From the NCBI GenBank assembly GCA_963784995.1, contig CAWATZ010000002.1, positions 1,116,001 through 1,180,000 on the forward strand: DNA of 64,000 nucleotides, in the 5' to 3' direction. The DNA is from CAWATZ01 sp963784995 (GTDB lineage Bacteria > Planctomycetota > Planctomycetia > Gemmatales > Gemmataceae). A program made the position numbers and the translations under genes. Shown piece by piece: positions 18,053 through 28,147 of the stretch (its first letter is position 1; each line of letters opens with the position of its first letter). The notes beneath the pieces are model-generated. The model worked only from the letters and a program-made list of their open reading frames with translations, was not told the DNA's origin and did not search any database.

Positions 18053-19286
18053 ATGAAAGCTCTGGTTGCTGGTTGTGCTGTGCTGGCGATTGCGGTTGCC
18101 GGTTGGCTGTTCCTCGGTTCCGGACAGGGCGCCGACACCGGCAAGCCCGGTGCAGTGGCCCCGGCCGTCGTGGAGCCGCCGCGTCACCTGGTCGTCCACG
18201 AGTGGGGCACGTTCACCAGCTTCTCCGGCTCGGATGGCGTTGCCGTCGGCTTCTATCCCAACAACAGCGACCTGCCGCCGTTCGTTTACTACCAGGAGGA
18301 TGAGACCTCCAAAGCGGCCCGGCTCGCCGCCAACGGCACGGTGAGCATGGAGACGCCGGTGATGTACTTCTACACAGACCGGCCCCAGCGCCAGCGTCCG
18401 GGTGGACTTTCCCCAGGGTTGGATCACCGAATGGTATCCCTTCGCGGCGGCGCCGCCGGTCCACAAGGGCAAGGAGCCGAGGGCGATGGGCCAGAGCATG
18501 CGCTGGGACTTCCGGCTGCTCGCCGGTGAGACGGTCCGCTTCCCCAGGGAGGAGAAGCAAGAAAACCGCTACTACCAGGCCCGCCAGACGGACGCCGTGC
18601 CGCTGCAAACCGAATGGCTGATGCCCAACAATCTGGGCGACCCGAACCTCCGCGGTGGTGCCATCGTCCAGCGGGAGAAGTTCCTGTTCTATCGCGGTGT
18701 CGGCACCTTCCCGCCGCCGGTCACCGTACTCGCCCTGGGGGAGGGCAAGGTCCGCGTCAAGAACGGCTCCGGCGGCCGGGTCGGCGGGCTGGTGCTGATC
18801 CGGGTCCACGACGGCACCCTTGCCTTCAAGACGCTGGGTGACCTCGACGCCGGAGAGGAAGCACCGGCAACGCTGCCGAAGACCGGCAAAACCCAGGCCG
18901 AGCTGGCGGAGATCTTGGCCAAGACGCTGACCAGCGCGGGGTTGTACGAGAAGGAGGCCCGGGCGATGGTCAAGACGTGGGAAACGGCCTGGTTCGGCGA
19001 GGCCGGCACGCGCTTGCTGTACCTGGTGCCGCGGACGCGGACGGACGAACTGCTGCCGCTGACCATCGATCCGAAGCCGGACGACGTGGTCCGCGTGCTG
19101 GTCGGCCGGCATGATTTCCTGACGCCCGAGGTCGAAGCAGCGGCCGAGCGGGAAGTGAAACGCATCCAGGCGGCCAGGGCGGAGCTGGAGTCGGCCGAGA
19201 AGGAGTTGCAGCGAATCGGGCGGTTCAACTACCAGGCCCGGACCCAGGCGGAGAAGCGGCTGGAGGCGAAGGCGACCGGGAAGTAA
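18053..19286 (+). CDS. Exported planctomycete protein (one frameshift)
   Basis: A signal peptide (MKALVAGCAVLAIAVAGWLF) is followed by the conserved opening LVVHEWGTFTSFSGSDG and later METPVMYFYTDRPQR. One extra base near 18395 breaks the frame before VRVDFPQGWITEWYPFA; with it removed the gene is exactly 410 residues. The central part is beta-rich and the last 60 residues are a charged helix (EAAAEREVKRIQAARAELES). The HEWGTFTS opening is frequent in planctomycete and acidobacterial secreted proteins of unknown function. It is the likely target of the divergent LysR gene. Confidence 0.65.
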
Positions 19287-19333
19287 GCGCTCGCGGCCAA
19301 AACTCCCTCCCCCTTGCGGGGGAGGGTTGGGAG

Positions 19334-20221
19334 TCACAAGCTGTCCAGCAACAGAGCGACGACCCAGCAACCGAAGAGATGCTCTCCTGGGAGGCGGCAG
19401 TGGTCGAGCATTTCTCGATCCGTACAACCCGCTTCTTCCAGGGCGTCCGCCAGGATCGGCAAATCTTGCCAGCGGCGCTCCTTGTCGATCACCCGGACCA
19501 TGCTCGCTACCGTGCCCGAATTCCACGTGAGCCAGGCTGGATTCGGACGGTGCCTCTCTAGCCATTGGAGAAGACTGTGTCTCCTTGTTTGCGCAATTGT
19601 GTGGGCCTGGTCCCGCAGGCGGGCAGCTGTCTCGAAGTCCCCTCGACTAACTGCGGCTTCCTTTGCCTGGTTGAGGAGTTCGATCTGCGTTTCCAGTTCC
19701 TTCAAGCCCTGGCTGATCTCGCCAGGGAATTCCTTTGCAGGCAAGCCATGCAATCGCGCGTCCGAAGGTTCTGAAGCAGGACCGCTACCCAGCCCGATCA
19801 GGTGCAACACCTCCCTGCGGACGTCTTGCGGTTGAAGTCCGAGGTTCTTCAGAACCTGGGCTGCGACCCCCTCCTCGCGCAACAGTCCCAGCAGCAGATG
19901 CTCCGTGCCGACGTAGTTGTGGTAGAAGCTGTGGGCCTCCTGGATGGCATGCTCGATGACCTTCTTGGCGCGTGGGGTCTGTTGCATCTTCGATCCGCTC
20001 ACCAGGTCGAGACTGGGCTGGACAAATCTCTCGACTTCCAGACGGAGGGCAGTCAGATCGATGTTCAAGTTTTTCAGGACACTCGCGGCAACACCGGCTC
20101 CTTCAATGACCAATCCCAGAAGAATGTGTTCGGTGCCAATGTAGTCGTGGCCGAATCGCTGCGCTTCCTGATGGGCGAGCCGCATCACTTTGCGGGCGCG
20201 GTCGGTAAAGCGTTGATTCAT
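19334..20221 (-). CDS. ClpC N-domain and UVR-motif protein lacking AAA domains
   Basis: 295 residues. Two Clp N-terminal repeats: FTDRARKVMRLAHQEAQRFG with HDYIGTEHILLGLV, and RAKKVIEHAIQEAHSF with NYVGTEHLLLGLL. A UVR-type segment follows (QAKEAAVSRGDFETAARLRD), then a WLERH... region and a hydrophobic tail (LFGCWVVALLLDSL). The ATPase domains of ClpC are absent, so it is a stand-alone adaptor-like protein of the kind that binds substrates or ClpC partners. The ATG lies 197 bases from the divergent sigma-factor start. Confidence 0.8.
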   Translation of the reverse strand: MNQRFTDRARKVMRLAHQEAQRFGHDYIGTEHILLGLVIEGAGVAASVLKNLNIDLTALRLEVERFVQPSLDLVSGSKMQQTPRAKKVIEHAIQEAHSFYHNYVGTEHLLLGLLREEGVAAQVLKNLGLQPQDVRREVLHLIGLGSGPASEPSDARLHGLPAKEFPGEISQGLKELETQIELLNQAKEAAVSRGDFETAARLRDQAHTIAQTRRHSLLQWLERHRPNPAWLTWNSGTVASMVRVIDKERRWQDLPILADALEEAGCTDREMLDHCRLPGEHLFGCWVVALLLDSL

Positions 20222-20418
20222 GTCTGGCCTCGCAAAAGGATCGCACTTCCGACCCAGGATTCAGGAGAGCAGACATGCCCTCCTGCGTCAAGTACGTTCT
20301 CCGCAATGCCCGGAGCGGATAAGATAAGCCTGCACCACGTTTCTTGAAAAAAGATCGGCGCGTTTCCCCCCGTCAGGGCAGTACCAGAAGAAGGAAACGC
20401 TGCCCAGGGGTATCGGAC

Positions 20419-22856
20419 ATGGCGACGAGTCAACTGAACGAGGCCAGCTACCAGCTGCGCCGGGCCGTCCTGATGCGGGACGGAGCGGGTCTGAGCGACG
20501 AGCAACTGCTGGAGTGCTTCATCACCCGGCGGGACGAGGCCGCGTTTGAGTCGCTGGTGCGGCGGCACGGCCCGATGGTCCTGGGCGTAGCCTCGCGCGT
20601 GGCCGGCAACGCCGCCGACGCCGAGGATGCGTTCCAGGCCACGTTTCTGGTCCTGGTCCGCAAGGCGGCGTCTCTGCAAACGCCTGGTCTGCTGGGCAAC
20701 TTCCTCTATGGCGTGGCCTATCGCACGGCCCTGAAGGCGAAAGCAGCGGCCGCCCGGCGGCGTCGCAAAGAGAGGCAGGTGGAAGCAATGCCCCAGCCCG
20801 TGGTCGAACCGGAGGCCGACTGGCAGGAGATCCGACCGGTCCTCGACCGGGAACTGAACCGCCTGCCCGATAAATACCGCGTGCCGGTGATCCTGTGCGA
20901 TCTGGAAGGCCGGACGCGCCGGGAAGCGGCCGAGCAGCTCGCGTTGCCGGAGGGGACCCTGTCGGGCCGGTTGACGACGGCCCGGAGGCTGCTGGCCAAA
21001 CGCCTGACCCGCCACGGCTTGACGCTTTCCGGCGGAGCGGTGGCGGTGGTCCTATCTCGCAATGCCGCGTCGGCCGCCGTGCCGGGACCGCTGGTCCTGG
21101 CCACGGTGAGCGCCGCCACGCAAGTGGCCATCGGGCAAACGGGAGCCGGTGGTGTGATTTCAACCGAGGTTGCCGCCCTGACGGAAGGAGTGATGAAAAC
21201 CATGTTGCTGACCAGGTTCTACTTCGCAGTGGGCGCGCTGGTGATGGCGATTGTTGTTGCCGGCGGAGGGTGGCTTACCCACCAGGCGCTGGCGGAAAAG
21301 CCGGCAAGGAAGGCCGACCCGGGAGAAAGGATAGCTCCTCAGAAGGCCAAGGAGGCCGGGCCGAGGACGACCACGGAAGTGAGTGGCATCATCAGAGCAG
21401 CCGGCCCGAACACCATCACCATCGCCAGCGCGAGCAAGGAGCGGTTCGGGGCCAGGACCTTCCCGGTGGTCGCGAACGCCCGGGTCTTTCTCGACGACGG
21501 CACCGGCGACCGGCTTGGCTTCACCGAAGGCAAGCTCACCGACCTGAGCGAGGGGGCCTCCGTCACGCTGCGGCTTTCCTCCGATCCGGAGGAAGTCGTT
21601 GCCATCTGGGCCGAGGGGCCGACCATTCAGGGGACTCTGAAAGCGTTGGACCCCGGCAACAACCGCCTTACCGTGCTCAGCCAGGCCACCAAGGTCGAAC
21701 CGGGCGGCGAGAAGACCTTCACCGTGGGCCCGAACACCCGCATCGCCATCAGCACCGGCTTCGACAAGAAGGGCTTCGACAGGAAGGGCGGGATCCAAAC
21801 GCGACAAGATCGCTGACCTGAAACCCGGCGCCCTGGTGACCGTGAAGCTGTCCGGCGACCAGAAGGCGGTGGGCAGCATTCTGGCCCAGGGACAGAGTGT
21901 CACGGGCGTCGTCGAGCGCGATCGATGCCGGCAAGCGCACCCTGACTATCGGCGGCAAGGAGGGCGACCGGACCTTCGAGATCGGCAAGGACGCAAAGAT
22001 TACGATCAATGACGGCAAGGGCGACAAGTCTTCGCTCAAGGAAAGCAAACTCGCCAACCTGCCGGTTGGGGCCCTGGTAAGCCTGAGATTGAGCCTGGAC
22101 GGCAAGGAAGTTGTCGCCCTCTCCGCCGAGGGCCGCAACCTGGATGGCGTCCTGAAAGCCGTGGACAGCGACAAAAGGACGATCACCCTCACCACCGGCT
22201 CGAAGGGCGAGCCAAGTGTGGACCATACCCTGGAGATGAGCAAGGATGCCAGGATCACGATCGACGACGGCAGGGAGGGCAAGTTCGCCGGCGGCAAGGA
22301 AGGCAAGCTCACCGACATCCCTGTGGAAGCACGGGTGAGCGTCAAGCTGTCCCTGGACCAGAAGGTTGTGAGCGTTTACGTTGCAGCGCCACAACTGTCC
22401 GGGGTTGTCAAAGGGAACGCCGGCGCCAATCAGGTCACCTTGCTGGCCGGTAAGGGACCCGAGCAGACTTACAACGTGGCCAAAGGGGTCCGCGTTCTGG
22501 CCGAGAATGACAGGGAAATCAAGCTCGCGGACCTGATCGACGGCACCGTGATCTCGGGGAAGCTGTCGCCCGACCGGAGCCAGCTGATCGGGACCATCAG
22601 GGCCGAAGGGCCGTCCTTTCGTGGGGTGGTGAAGGGGGTTGATGCGGGCAAGGGGACCATCACGCTGACCGTTAACGTCAAGAAGGGCGGCGACGGCGAG
22701 GACCGGACCTTCCCCGTGACCAAGCAAACACAGATCGTCACCGAGGTCTACGGCATCCCCGTCAAGCTGGCGGACATTCGCGTGGACAGGGAAGCGATGG
22801 TGCGGCTGGCGCTGGATCAGAAGGCGGCCGTGAAGGTGACGGTCCTGGGGGAGTAG
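20419..22856 (+). CDS. ECF sigma factor fused to six extracytoplasmic repeats (two frameshifts)
   Basis: Corrected length 811 residues after removing an extra base near 21795 and another near 21917. Residues 1-200 are an ECF sigma factor: region 2 (DEAAFESLVRRHGPMVLGVA, AEDAFQATFLVLVRKAASL) and region 4 (LPDKYRVPVILCDLEGRTR, EAAEQLALPEGTLSGRLTTA). An Ala/Val linker and one transmembrane helix (FAVGALVMAIVVAGGGWL) follow. The remaining 520 residues are six imperfect repeats of about 80 residues, each starting with a 'GxVKxxDxGxxTITL' strand pair and ending with a 'LxxDxKxVxxIxAEGP' strand. Fused ECF factors of this type occur in planctomycetes, and the repeats could sense an envelope signal. 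Confidence 0.8.
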
Positions 22857-23270
22857 GCCGACGAGACGCAATTGGGAACAAGGCGGGGCCAGCAGGCGCA
22901 GCCGCAGGCGGCTCGCCTGCTGGCTCGTCCCAGTCTGCCAGCCTGCCATTTGTTTGAACTTGGCGGAGAGGCCCGAAAGAGCCGGTCGTTGACGGAGGAA
23001 TGCCACGAAGCGTCATTTTCGTGTCTGCCTGCCGCCCGCCAGGGTATTCGGGAAGGGTTGGCTGGCTCTTTTGGACCGCTGCTGACATTTCGGCATGGGC
23101 GCCTGGTGCTGGATGACTCGCCCACCCAGGCGGCCAGCCGTCGTCCAGCGCCGGCGCCGGAATTGTCGGCGCAATCCGCGCAACCCTTGACTTTCGCACT
23201 TTTGGAGTTTAGTGTTTCCATTAGGCTAGTTCGGACCGCCCATCGCGCCACTTCAGGGAGGGCTCGCACC
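22857..23270. other. Intergenic region with one hairpin repeat
   Basis: 414 bases between the sigma fusion and the response regulator. It holds the GCCAGCAGGCG hairpin at 22888-22924. The rest has no supported gene. GGGAGGG at 23256 is the ribosome site of the next gene. Confidence 0.45.
22888..22924. repeat. GCCAGCAGGCG...CGCCTGCTGGC hairpin
   Basis: An 11-base perfect stem (GCCAGCAGGCG / CGCCTGCTGGC) encloses a second stem AGCCGC/GCGGCT. A degenerate copy (GAGCCAGCCAGTAGGCGTAG...) lies near 35152-35185, so it belongs to a dispersed family distinct from the GTTAGCC palindromes. Confidence 0.65.
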
Positions 23271-24339
23271 TTGATCGCCGCGGCGGAAGAAATCGCCCAC
23301 CGCATCTTGGTGGTGGACGACAACCCCAGCATTGCCCTGTTGCTCAAACAGGTGCTGGCGGCCGAAGGCTATGAGGTCACCATCGCCCGCGATGGTCTGG
23401 AAGCCATCGCGCGGCGTAAGCCAGCGCGTCCCCGATCTGATCCTGCTCGATCTCGATCTGCCCTACCTCTCCGGCGACGCGGTGTGCAAGCGGCTGAAAT
23501 CGTCTCCGGAAACCCGCCTGATCCCGATCATCATCGTCACCGCCCAGAGCGAGTTCCAGAACAAGCTGGACGCCTGGGAGTACGGCGCCGACGACTTCCT
23601 TACCAAGCCGTTCCACCTGGTCGAAGTGACCACCCGCTGTCGCTCGCTGCTGCGCATCAAACGGCTGGTGGAAGAACGCGATTCGGCCGAGTCCGTGGTC
23701 TTTGCCCTGGCCCGGACGGTCGAGGCCAAGAGCCCGTTCACGCACGGCCATTCGGAGCGCGTCCGGGCCTACGCCCTGGCCCTGGCCACGGCCCTGGGTT
23801 TGCCGCACGAGGACCACGAGGTCCTGAGCAAGGGCGCCCTGCTGCACGACATCGGCAAGATCAGCATTCCCGACGCCATCCTCGACAAGGCTGGTCCGCT
23901 GACCGCCGAGGAATACAGCACCATCAAGGAACACACCATCACCGGGGCCCACATCGTCGAACCGCTGCTCACGGTCCGCGACGCCGTGCCGCTGATCCGT
24001 TCCCACCACGAACGGCTCGATGGCCAGGGTTACCCCGACGGCCTCAAGGGCGACGACATTCCGCTGCTGGTCCGGATCCTGTCCGTGGCCGACGTCTACG
24101 ACAGTCTGGCCAGTGATCGGCCCTATCGGTCGCGCATGCCGCACGAAGCCTGTGTGCAGCTGCTGCGCGAGACCGCCCAGGGCGGCGGTCTCGATGCGGA
24201 ACTGGTCGCTCTGTTCGAGGAGGTGCTTCGGCGGAACCGGCCCGTCTTTCCGCTGCCGACCCGGCCCGGCGAGGTCCACGGCCACCGCAACGGCAAGATC
24301 CACCTCAAGGCGGAGCAGGTGCCGACCAAGGTCGGCTGA
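23271..24339 (+). CDS. Response regulator with HD-GYP phosphodiesterase domain (one frameshift)
   Basis: TTG start at 23271 with AGGGAGGG upstream; an extra base near 23415 must be removed to give exactly 355 residues. The receiver domain has VVDDNPS (acidic pair), PDLILLDLDLPYLSGD (phospho-acceptor Asp), VTAQ and FLTKPF (Lys). The HD-GYP domain has THGHSERVRAYALALA, LLHDIGKISIPDAIL, SHHERLDGQGYPDGLKGDDI and VADVYDSLASDRPYR, so both the HD metal pair and the GYP signature are intact. It should hydrolyse cyclic di-GMP when phosphorylated. No histidine kinase is adjacent. Confidence 0.88.
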
Positions 24340-24366
24340 ACGCGGCTGTGCCGTCTTCCGTCTGGC

Positions 24367-24465
24367 CCCAGGGCGATGCCCTGGGCTATCATGTTACGCC
24401 CCTTCGGGGCTGTTGTCTTTCGCCCCGAAGGGGCGTAACATGATAGCCCAGGGCATCGCCCTGGG
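24367..24465. repeat. Perfect 44-bp-arm palindrome (CCCAGGGCGATGCCCTGGGC)
   Basis: Arms 24367-24410 and 24422-24465 are identical as reverse complements (44 of 44) with an 11-base centre TGTTGTCTTTC. It lies between the HD-GYP stop and the bpX-like operon. Text of this kind (GGGCTATCATGTTACGCCCC) is, as I recall, a widespread intergenic repeat in planctomycete genomes. Confidence 0.9.
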
Positions 24466-24501
24466 TGCCTTGCGGACCCCATCGAAGAGTCAACCCACCC
24501 A

Positions 24502-25285
24502 ATGAGCCACCTCATCGACGTCTGCTGTGCCTGTCTGCCCCTGTCGGCCCTTCCCCTCCTGGCCTCCCTGCGCACCAACGAGGACCTCCGCTGCTGGGTC
24601 CGGGACGACCGGCTCTGGTTGCGCTGGCCGCCGGGCCGCGATGAGGTAACCGCGATCCTGCTGCCGGTTCCGGGTGTCGAGCTGTTCGAGCAGCGGGACG
24701 GGCTCTGGCATCGGCCCGGCCAGCGCCTGCCGGTGTTCAGGGTGCCGCCCGAGACAGACAGCTCGTCCCTGGCTCGCCTGCTGGTGCCGGCTCCCATTGA
24801 ACCGACACCTGCGAGCCCAGCCGAATTCGCGCCGCTGACTTTGCATCTGGTCCGGGACGAGAGGCCCCGGCCCGCGACGGCCCTGCTCTGCGCGCTGACG
24901 GACCTGGCCGGCTGGATCGAGCTGGCGACGAGCCGGCAAATCGCCGGCCTGACGGCGGCCTGGTGTGAAGATCGCGTCCTGGTGCGCGGCACGCCGTTGC
25001 CCGTCGCCGATGGAACACGCTTCTGGGGAGAGCGAATCTTGACGCCGCTGGGATTCAGGCCGGAACCGCTCCTGCCGGAAGCGATGCTGGCGTCCGCCCT
25101 GGCCGTTGAAGTCGGACGAGATCGCTCTTGTCCATTCCGAGGGGATGGAAGTCATCCCGGCCGAGGCGTTCGCGCCGCTGAGTCGGGCCGGGGTCCGCCT
25201 GGCCCAACGAGGCCAAGGGTGGCCGGCAGGCTGGCCTCGCGTCAGCGACGGTTCTCCGGAGACACCGCCCGATGGACAAGGTTGA
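24502..25285 (+). CDS. bpX-like protein, first gene of vWA/beta-propeller operon (one frameshift)
   Basis: An extra base near 25112 splits the frame; corrected length is exactly 260 residues, ending ...GSPETPPDGQG and overlapping the next ATG by 14 bases. The start is MSHLIDVCCACLPLSALPLL. The sequence is rich in short beta strands (LRCWVRDDRLWLRWPPGRDE; AILLPVPGVELFEQRDGLWH; DEIALVHSEGMEVIPAEAFA) and has no enzyme motif or signal. Its position and style match the small bpX-type components encoded in MoxR-vWA-beta-propeller ternary systems; this rests on context and general resemblance rather than a definitive motif. Confidence 0.5.
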
Positions 25286-28147
25286 CGAGTATCTGTGCAT
25301 CCCCGCGGCGTATGGCCGGGCCCTGGGCGGGCTGCGCTGGTCGGCCGACGGCGACGTCATCACCTACGAGGACGGCAGCACGTTCGCGTTCCGCGGCGAG
25401 ATCGTCAGCTTCCTGGAGGGCTTCGCCCAGCGGCGGCCGTTGCCGAACTTCGGCCTGGTGCTGCATCTGCTCGACCTGCTGCGCCGGCCGAGGCCCGACC
25501 CGGCCGACCCACTGAACCGGCTCCACCGGTCTTTCGGAATCGGCGCTCGCATCTGTCGCAATGCTGCGGTCTTCTGCGCGGTCCTTTGCCGCGAGATCCC
25601 CAGCGCTCCCGAACCACCTTCCAGCCAGGAAATCTGGCGCCGCGTGATCCTCCCTTCATTCAGCACCGCCCCCGAATTGCTGCCGCACCGCCACCAGGGA
25701 GAGGAACCGCCCCTGACTCCAAAGGCCTTTACCGAACACGTACGCGAGGCGCTGACTGGCTATGACGACAAGGAAGTGCTGCACTGGTTCTGGCACGGCC
25801 GGGGGTTGCTGAAGGACTCCCCCGCTCGCCTCGTCGAAGCCCTGGACGTTGAAAGGAATCGTTCCAGGGACCAGCCGCGCTCGCTGCGTGAGGTCCTCAC
25901 CGAACTGGCCCAGCAGGAACGTCTGGCCCCTGCCATCCCGTTCGTGGCCCAGATGGTCAGCGCGCTCAGCTTGCCGCCGCGCCGCATGGGTGCGCCGGAA
26001 CTGCCGCTGGGTGGCTACGCCGACGTCGGCACCCGCGGTCAGCCCGAACAGATCCTGCCCGGTCAGTTCGCCCTCGACGAACTGGAGTTTGTCCGCCGCT
26101 ACGCCGAACGCGAGCTGCTCTACTATCGCCGGGAGGAGCCGCAGGTCCAGACCCGCGAGGAACTGGCACTCCTGCTCGACCAGGGAGTCCGCACCTGGGG
26201 CAGCGTCCGGCTGGTGCTGACCGCGGCGCTGCTGGCGTTTGGCCAGCTGGCCCAGCGTCGCGGGCTGCCGCTGCTGATCGGCTCAACCTCCGGCGACGGC
26301 GTCTTGCACGACCCGCTGAAGCTGGCCTCCGAGCAGCTGGCCGGCCTGGTGCAGGCCAGCGACCTGACCGCGAACCCCGCCCTGGCCCTGGAGCGAGCCC
26401 TGCAAGAGGAGCCGGGCCGGCCGCGCGACGTGGTGCTGCTGACGCATCCGTTCAACCTCGACGAGGCCGACCTGGCCGCGGCCGCGCGCCGGCTGCGGCC
26501 CGATTGCCGGTTGTTCGCGCTGACCGTGGACAATCACGGCCAGGTTCAGCTGAGCGAGCTGCGGAGCGGCGTTCCACTGGTCCGATCGCGGTTCCAGGTG
26601 GACCTGGAGCCGAGGAGCGAGCGAAGCTCCGAGGCCCCACGTCCCCCGCGACCGAAGCGGATGGACCCGCGAAGCTGGCAGGGCGACGTCGAGCCAATCG
26701 GCTATCCCTTCCGCTTCGGCGTGGAAAACGATCCGAAGGGACAGGTGCTGTTTGCCTTTGATCACTCGGGCGAATGGCTGCTGACGGCGACCGCCCAGGG
26801 GATGCTGCACGCCTGGAGGACCGACGGCTCGCACTCCGAGGTCTGGCCGCGCGGGATGATCGGCGGCGAGGTGGTGCGCGACGTCCAGGCCGTGCTTGGC
26901 GTGGTGGGGGGCTTTGTCGTGGCGGGCGTCCTGGGGGGCAACCTGGTCGCGGTGCATTACGACCTGCGTGAGCGGCGCTGCCGGGCCCGGGTCCTCCTCG
27001 CCAAGACAGAGATCCGCTCGACCGCGACAAGCGACGTGGTCCGCTGGATGTACGATCGGGAGTTGCACTGCGTCGTGCTGCACGAAACGGCGCCAAGGCA
27101 AGCCTGGGACCTGGCAGGCGAACCGGGTCTGACGCGGGCGGATCAGAAGGGCAGGGCTTTCGAGGCGGTGCGGAAGGCGTTGCGTTATCCGCAGCAGCCT
27201 CCTTATCTGGAGGTGACCAGCTCCGCGCCGGAGGCCCTGGACCACGGCTGGGTTGAACTGGACGAACGCACGGGGCGGATCGACGTCTTTGTGCCGGAGC
27301 TTGGCCGCCGGCAGTTTACCCCGGAGGAAGACGGCCATCCGGCCCTGAGCGGCTGGCAGGCAATCCGGGCTCAATTCGCCGGCTCCACCTTGGTGCTGGC
27401 GGTCGTGCCAGTCGGTAATCCCAGAGCGAACGTCCGGCTGCATCTCTACCGTCTTCCTGACGGCGTGTACCTCGGAGAATATACCCAACCGTGCGACCAT
27501 TGGGCCCACGTCCTGTCGGACGATGGGCGGCTCCTGGCTCGCCAGATCAACCCAATGCAGGTGCAAGCGTGTACGGTGGGCGAAAGGGTGGGCGCTCCGT
27601 GGACCACAGCCCAGGGCGGTTTTCACGTGGTGCCGCTGGTCGCGCTGGCCTCGCACGCCTGCGTGCGCTCCGGCCGGCAGGCCGGCCTGCGCTTCGGCTG
27701 GCGATCCACACCAAGGATCCGAGCACCATTCACCTCCGCTGGGACGAGGGGGTCCTGATTCACGTGATCCAGAAACAGGGCGTCCGCCTCCAGGACCTGC
27801 TTCCGCCCAATCTCAGCCCCCTGGCGCACGGCATGATCGCGGCCCGGGAGAACGTCCGGGGGATGCCCTCGAGCTGCGCTTACGACCCCTGGCGGTTTTC
27901 GCAAGTCGGCCGGAGCAACCTGACCGTGGTGGTCGATCGCTTTGGCCAGGTCTTTTTCTTTGATCGCGAGGGCTCGCTGATCGCCGCCTGTTTCGCCTTC
28001 CAGGACCAGTTCGCCGCCTGGCTCCCGGACGGCACCTGCTACGGCTCCGAGGCGCTGCTGGGACGCCGACCCGACGAGGATGCGGCGGGAATCATTGGCC
28101 AGGCCCTGCTGGACGCCTGGAACGCGGGAGAGACACCGAGGCCATGA
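25272..28147 (+). CDS. vWA-like/beta-propeller protein disrupted by a 53-bp palindromic insertion
   Basis: The frame from ATG 25272 runs to an early stop at 27758, but removing 53 bases at 27644-27696 gives one frame of exactly 941 codons to 28147. The N-terminal domain begins MDKVDEYLCIPAAYGRALGG. Residues about 290-430 look like a degenerate vWA domain (REELALLLDQGVRTWGSVRL; RDVVLLTHPF; LFALTVD) without the full DxSxS metal site. From about residue 475 there is a beta-propeller (LFAFDHSGEWLLTATAQGML; VVAGVLGGNLVAVHYD; VVVDRFGQVFFFDREGSLIA). It overlaps both neighbours, so it is the middle gene of an operon. It resembles the vWA/propeller component of MoxR-vWA-beta-propeller systems. Confidence 0.65.
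27650..27696 (-). mobile_element. In-gene double-hairpin element, copy with 6-bp flanking repeat
   Basis: Minus-strand orientation of the element also found at 41689, 46925, 55345 and 56140. It contains two adjacent stems, CGCACGC/GCGTGCG and GGCCGGC/GCCGGCC (core 27652-27695, 44 bases). GCTGGC at 27644-27649 is repeated at 27697-27702. Excision with one repeat removes 53 bases and restores VALAIHTKDPSTIHLRWDEG in frame, which strongly suggests a late insertion with target duplication. Confidence 0.85.
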
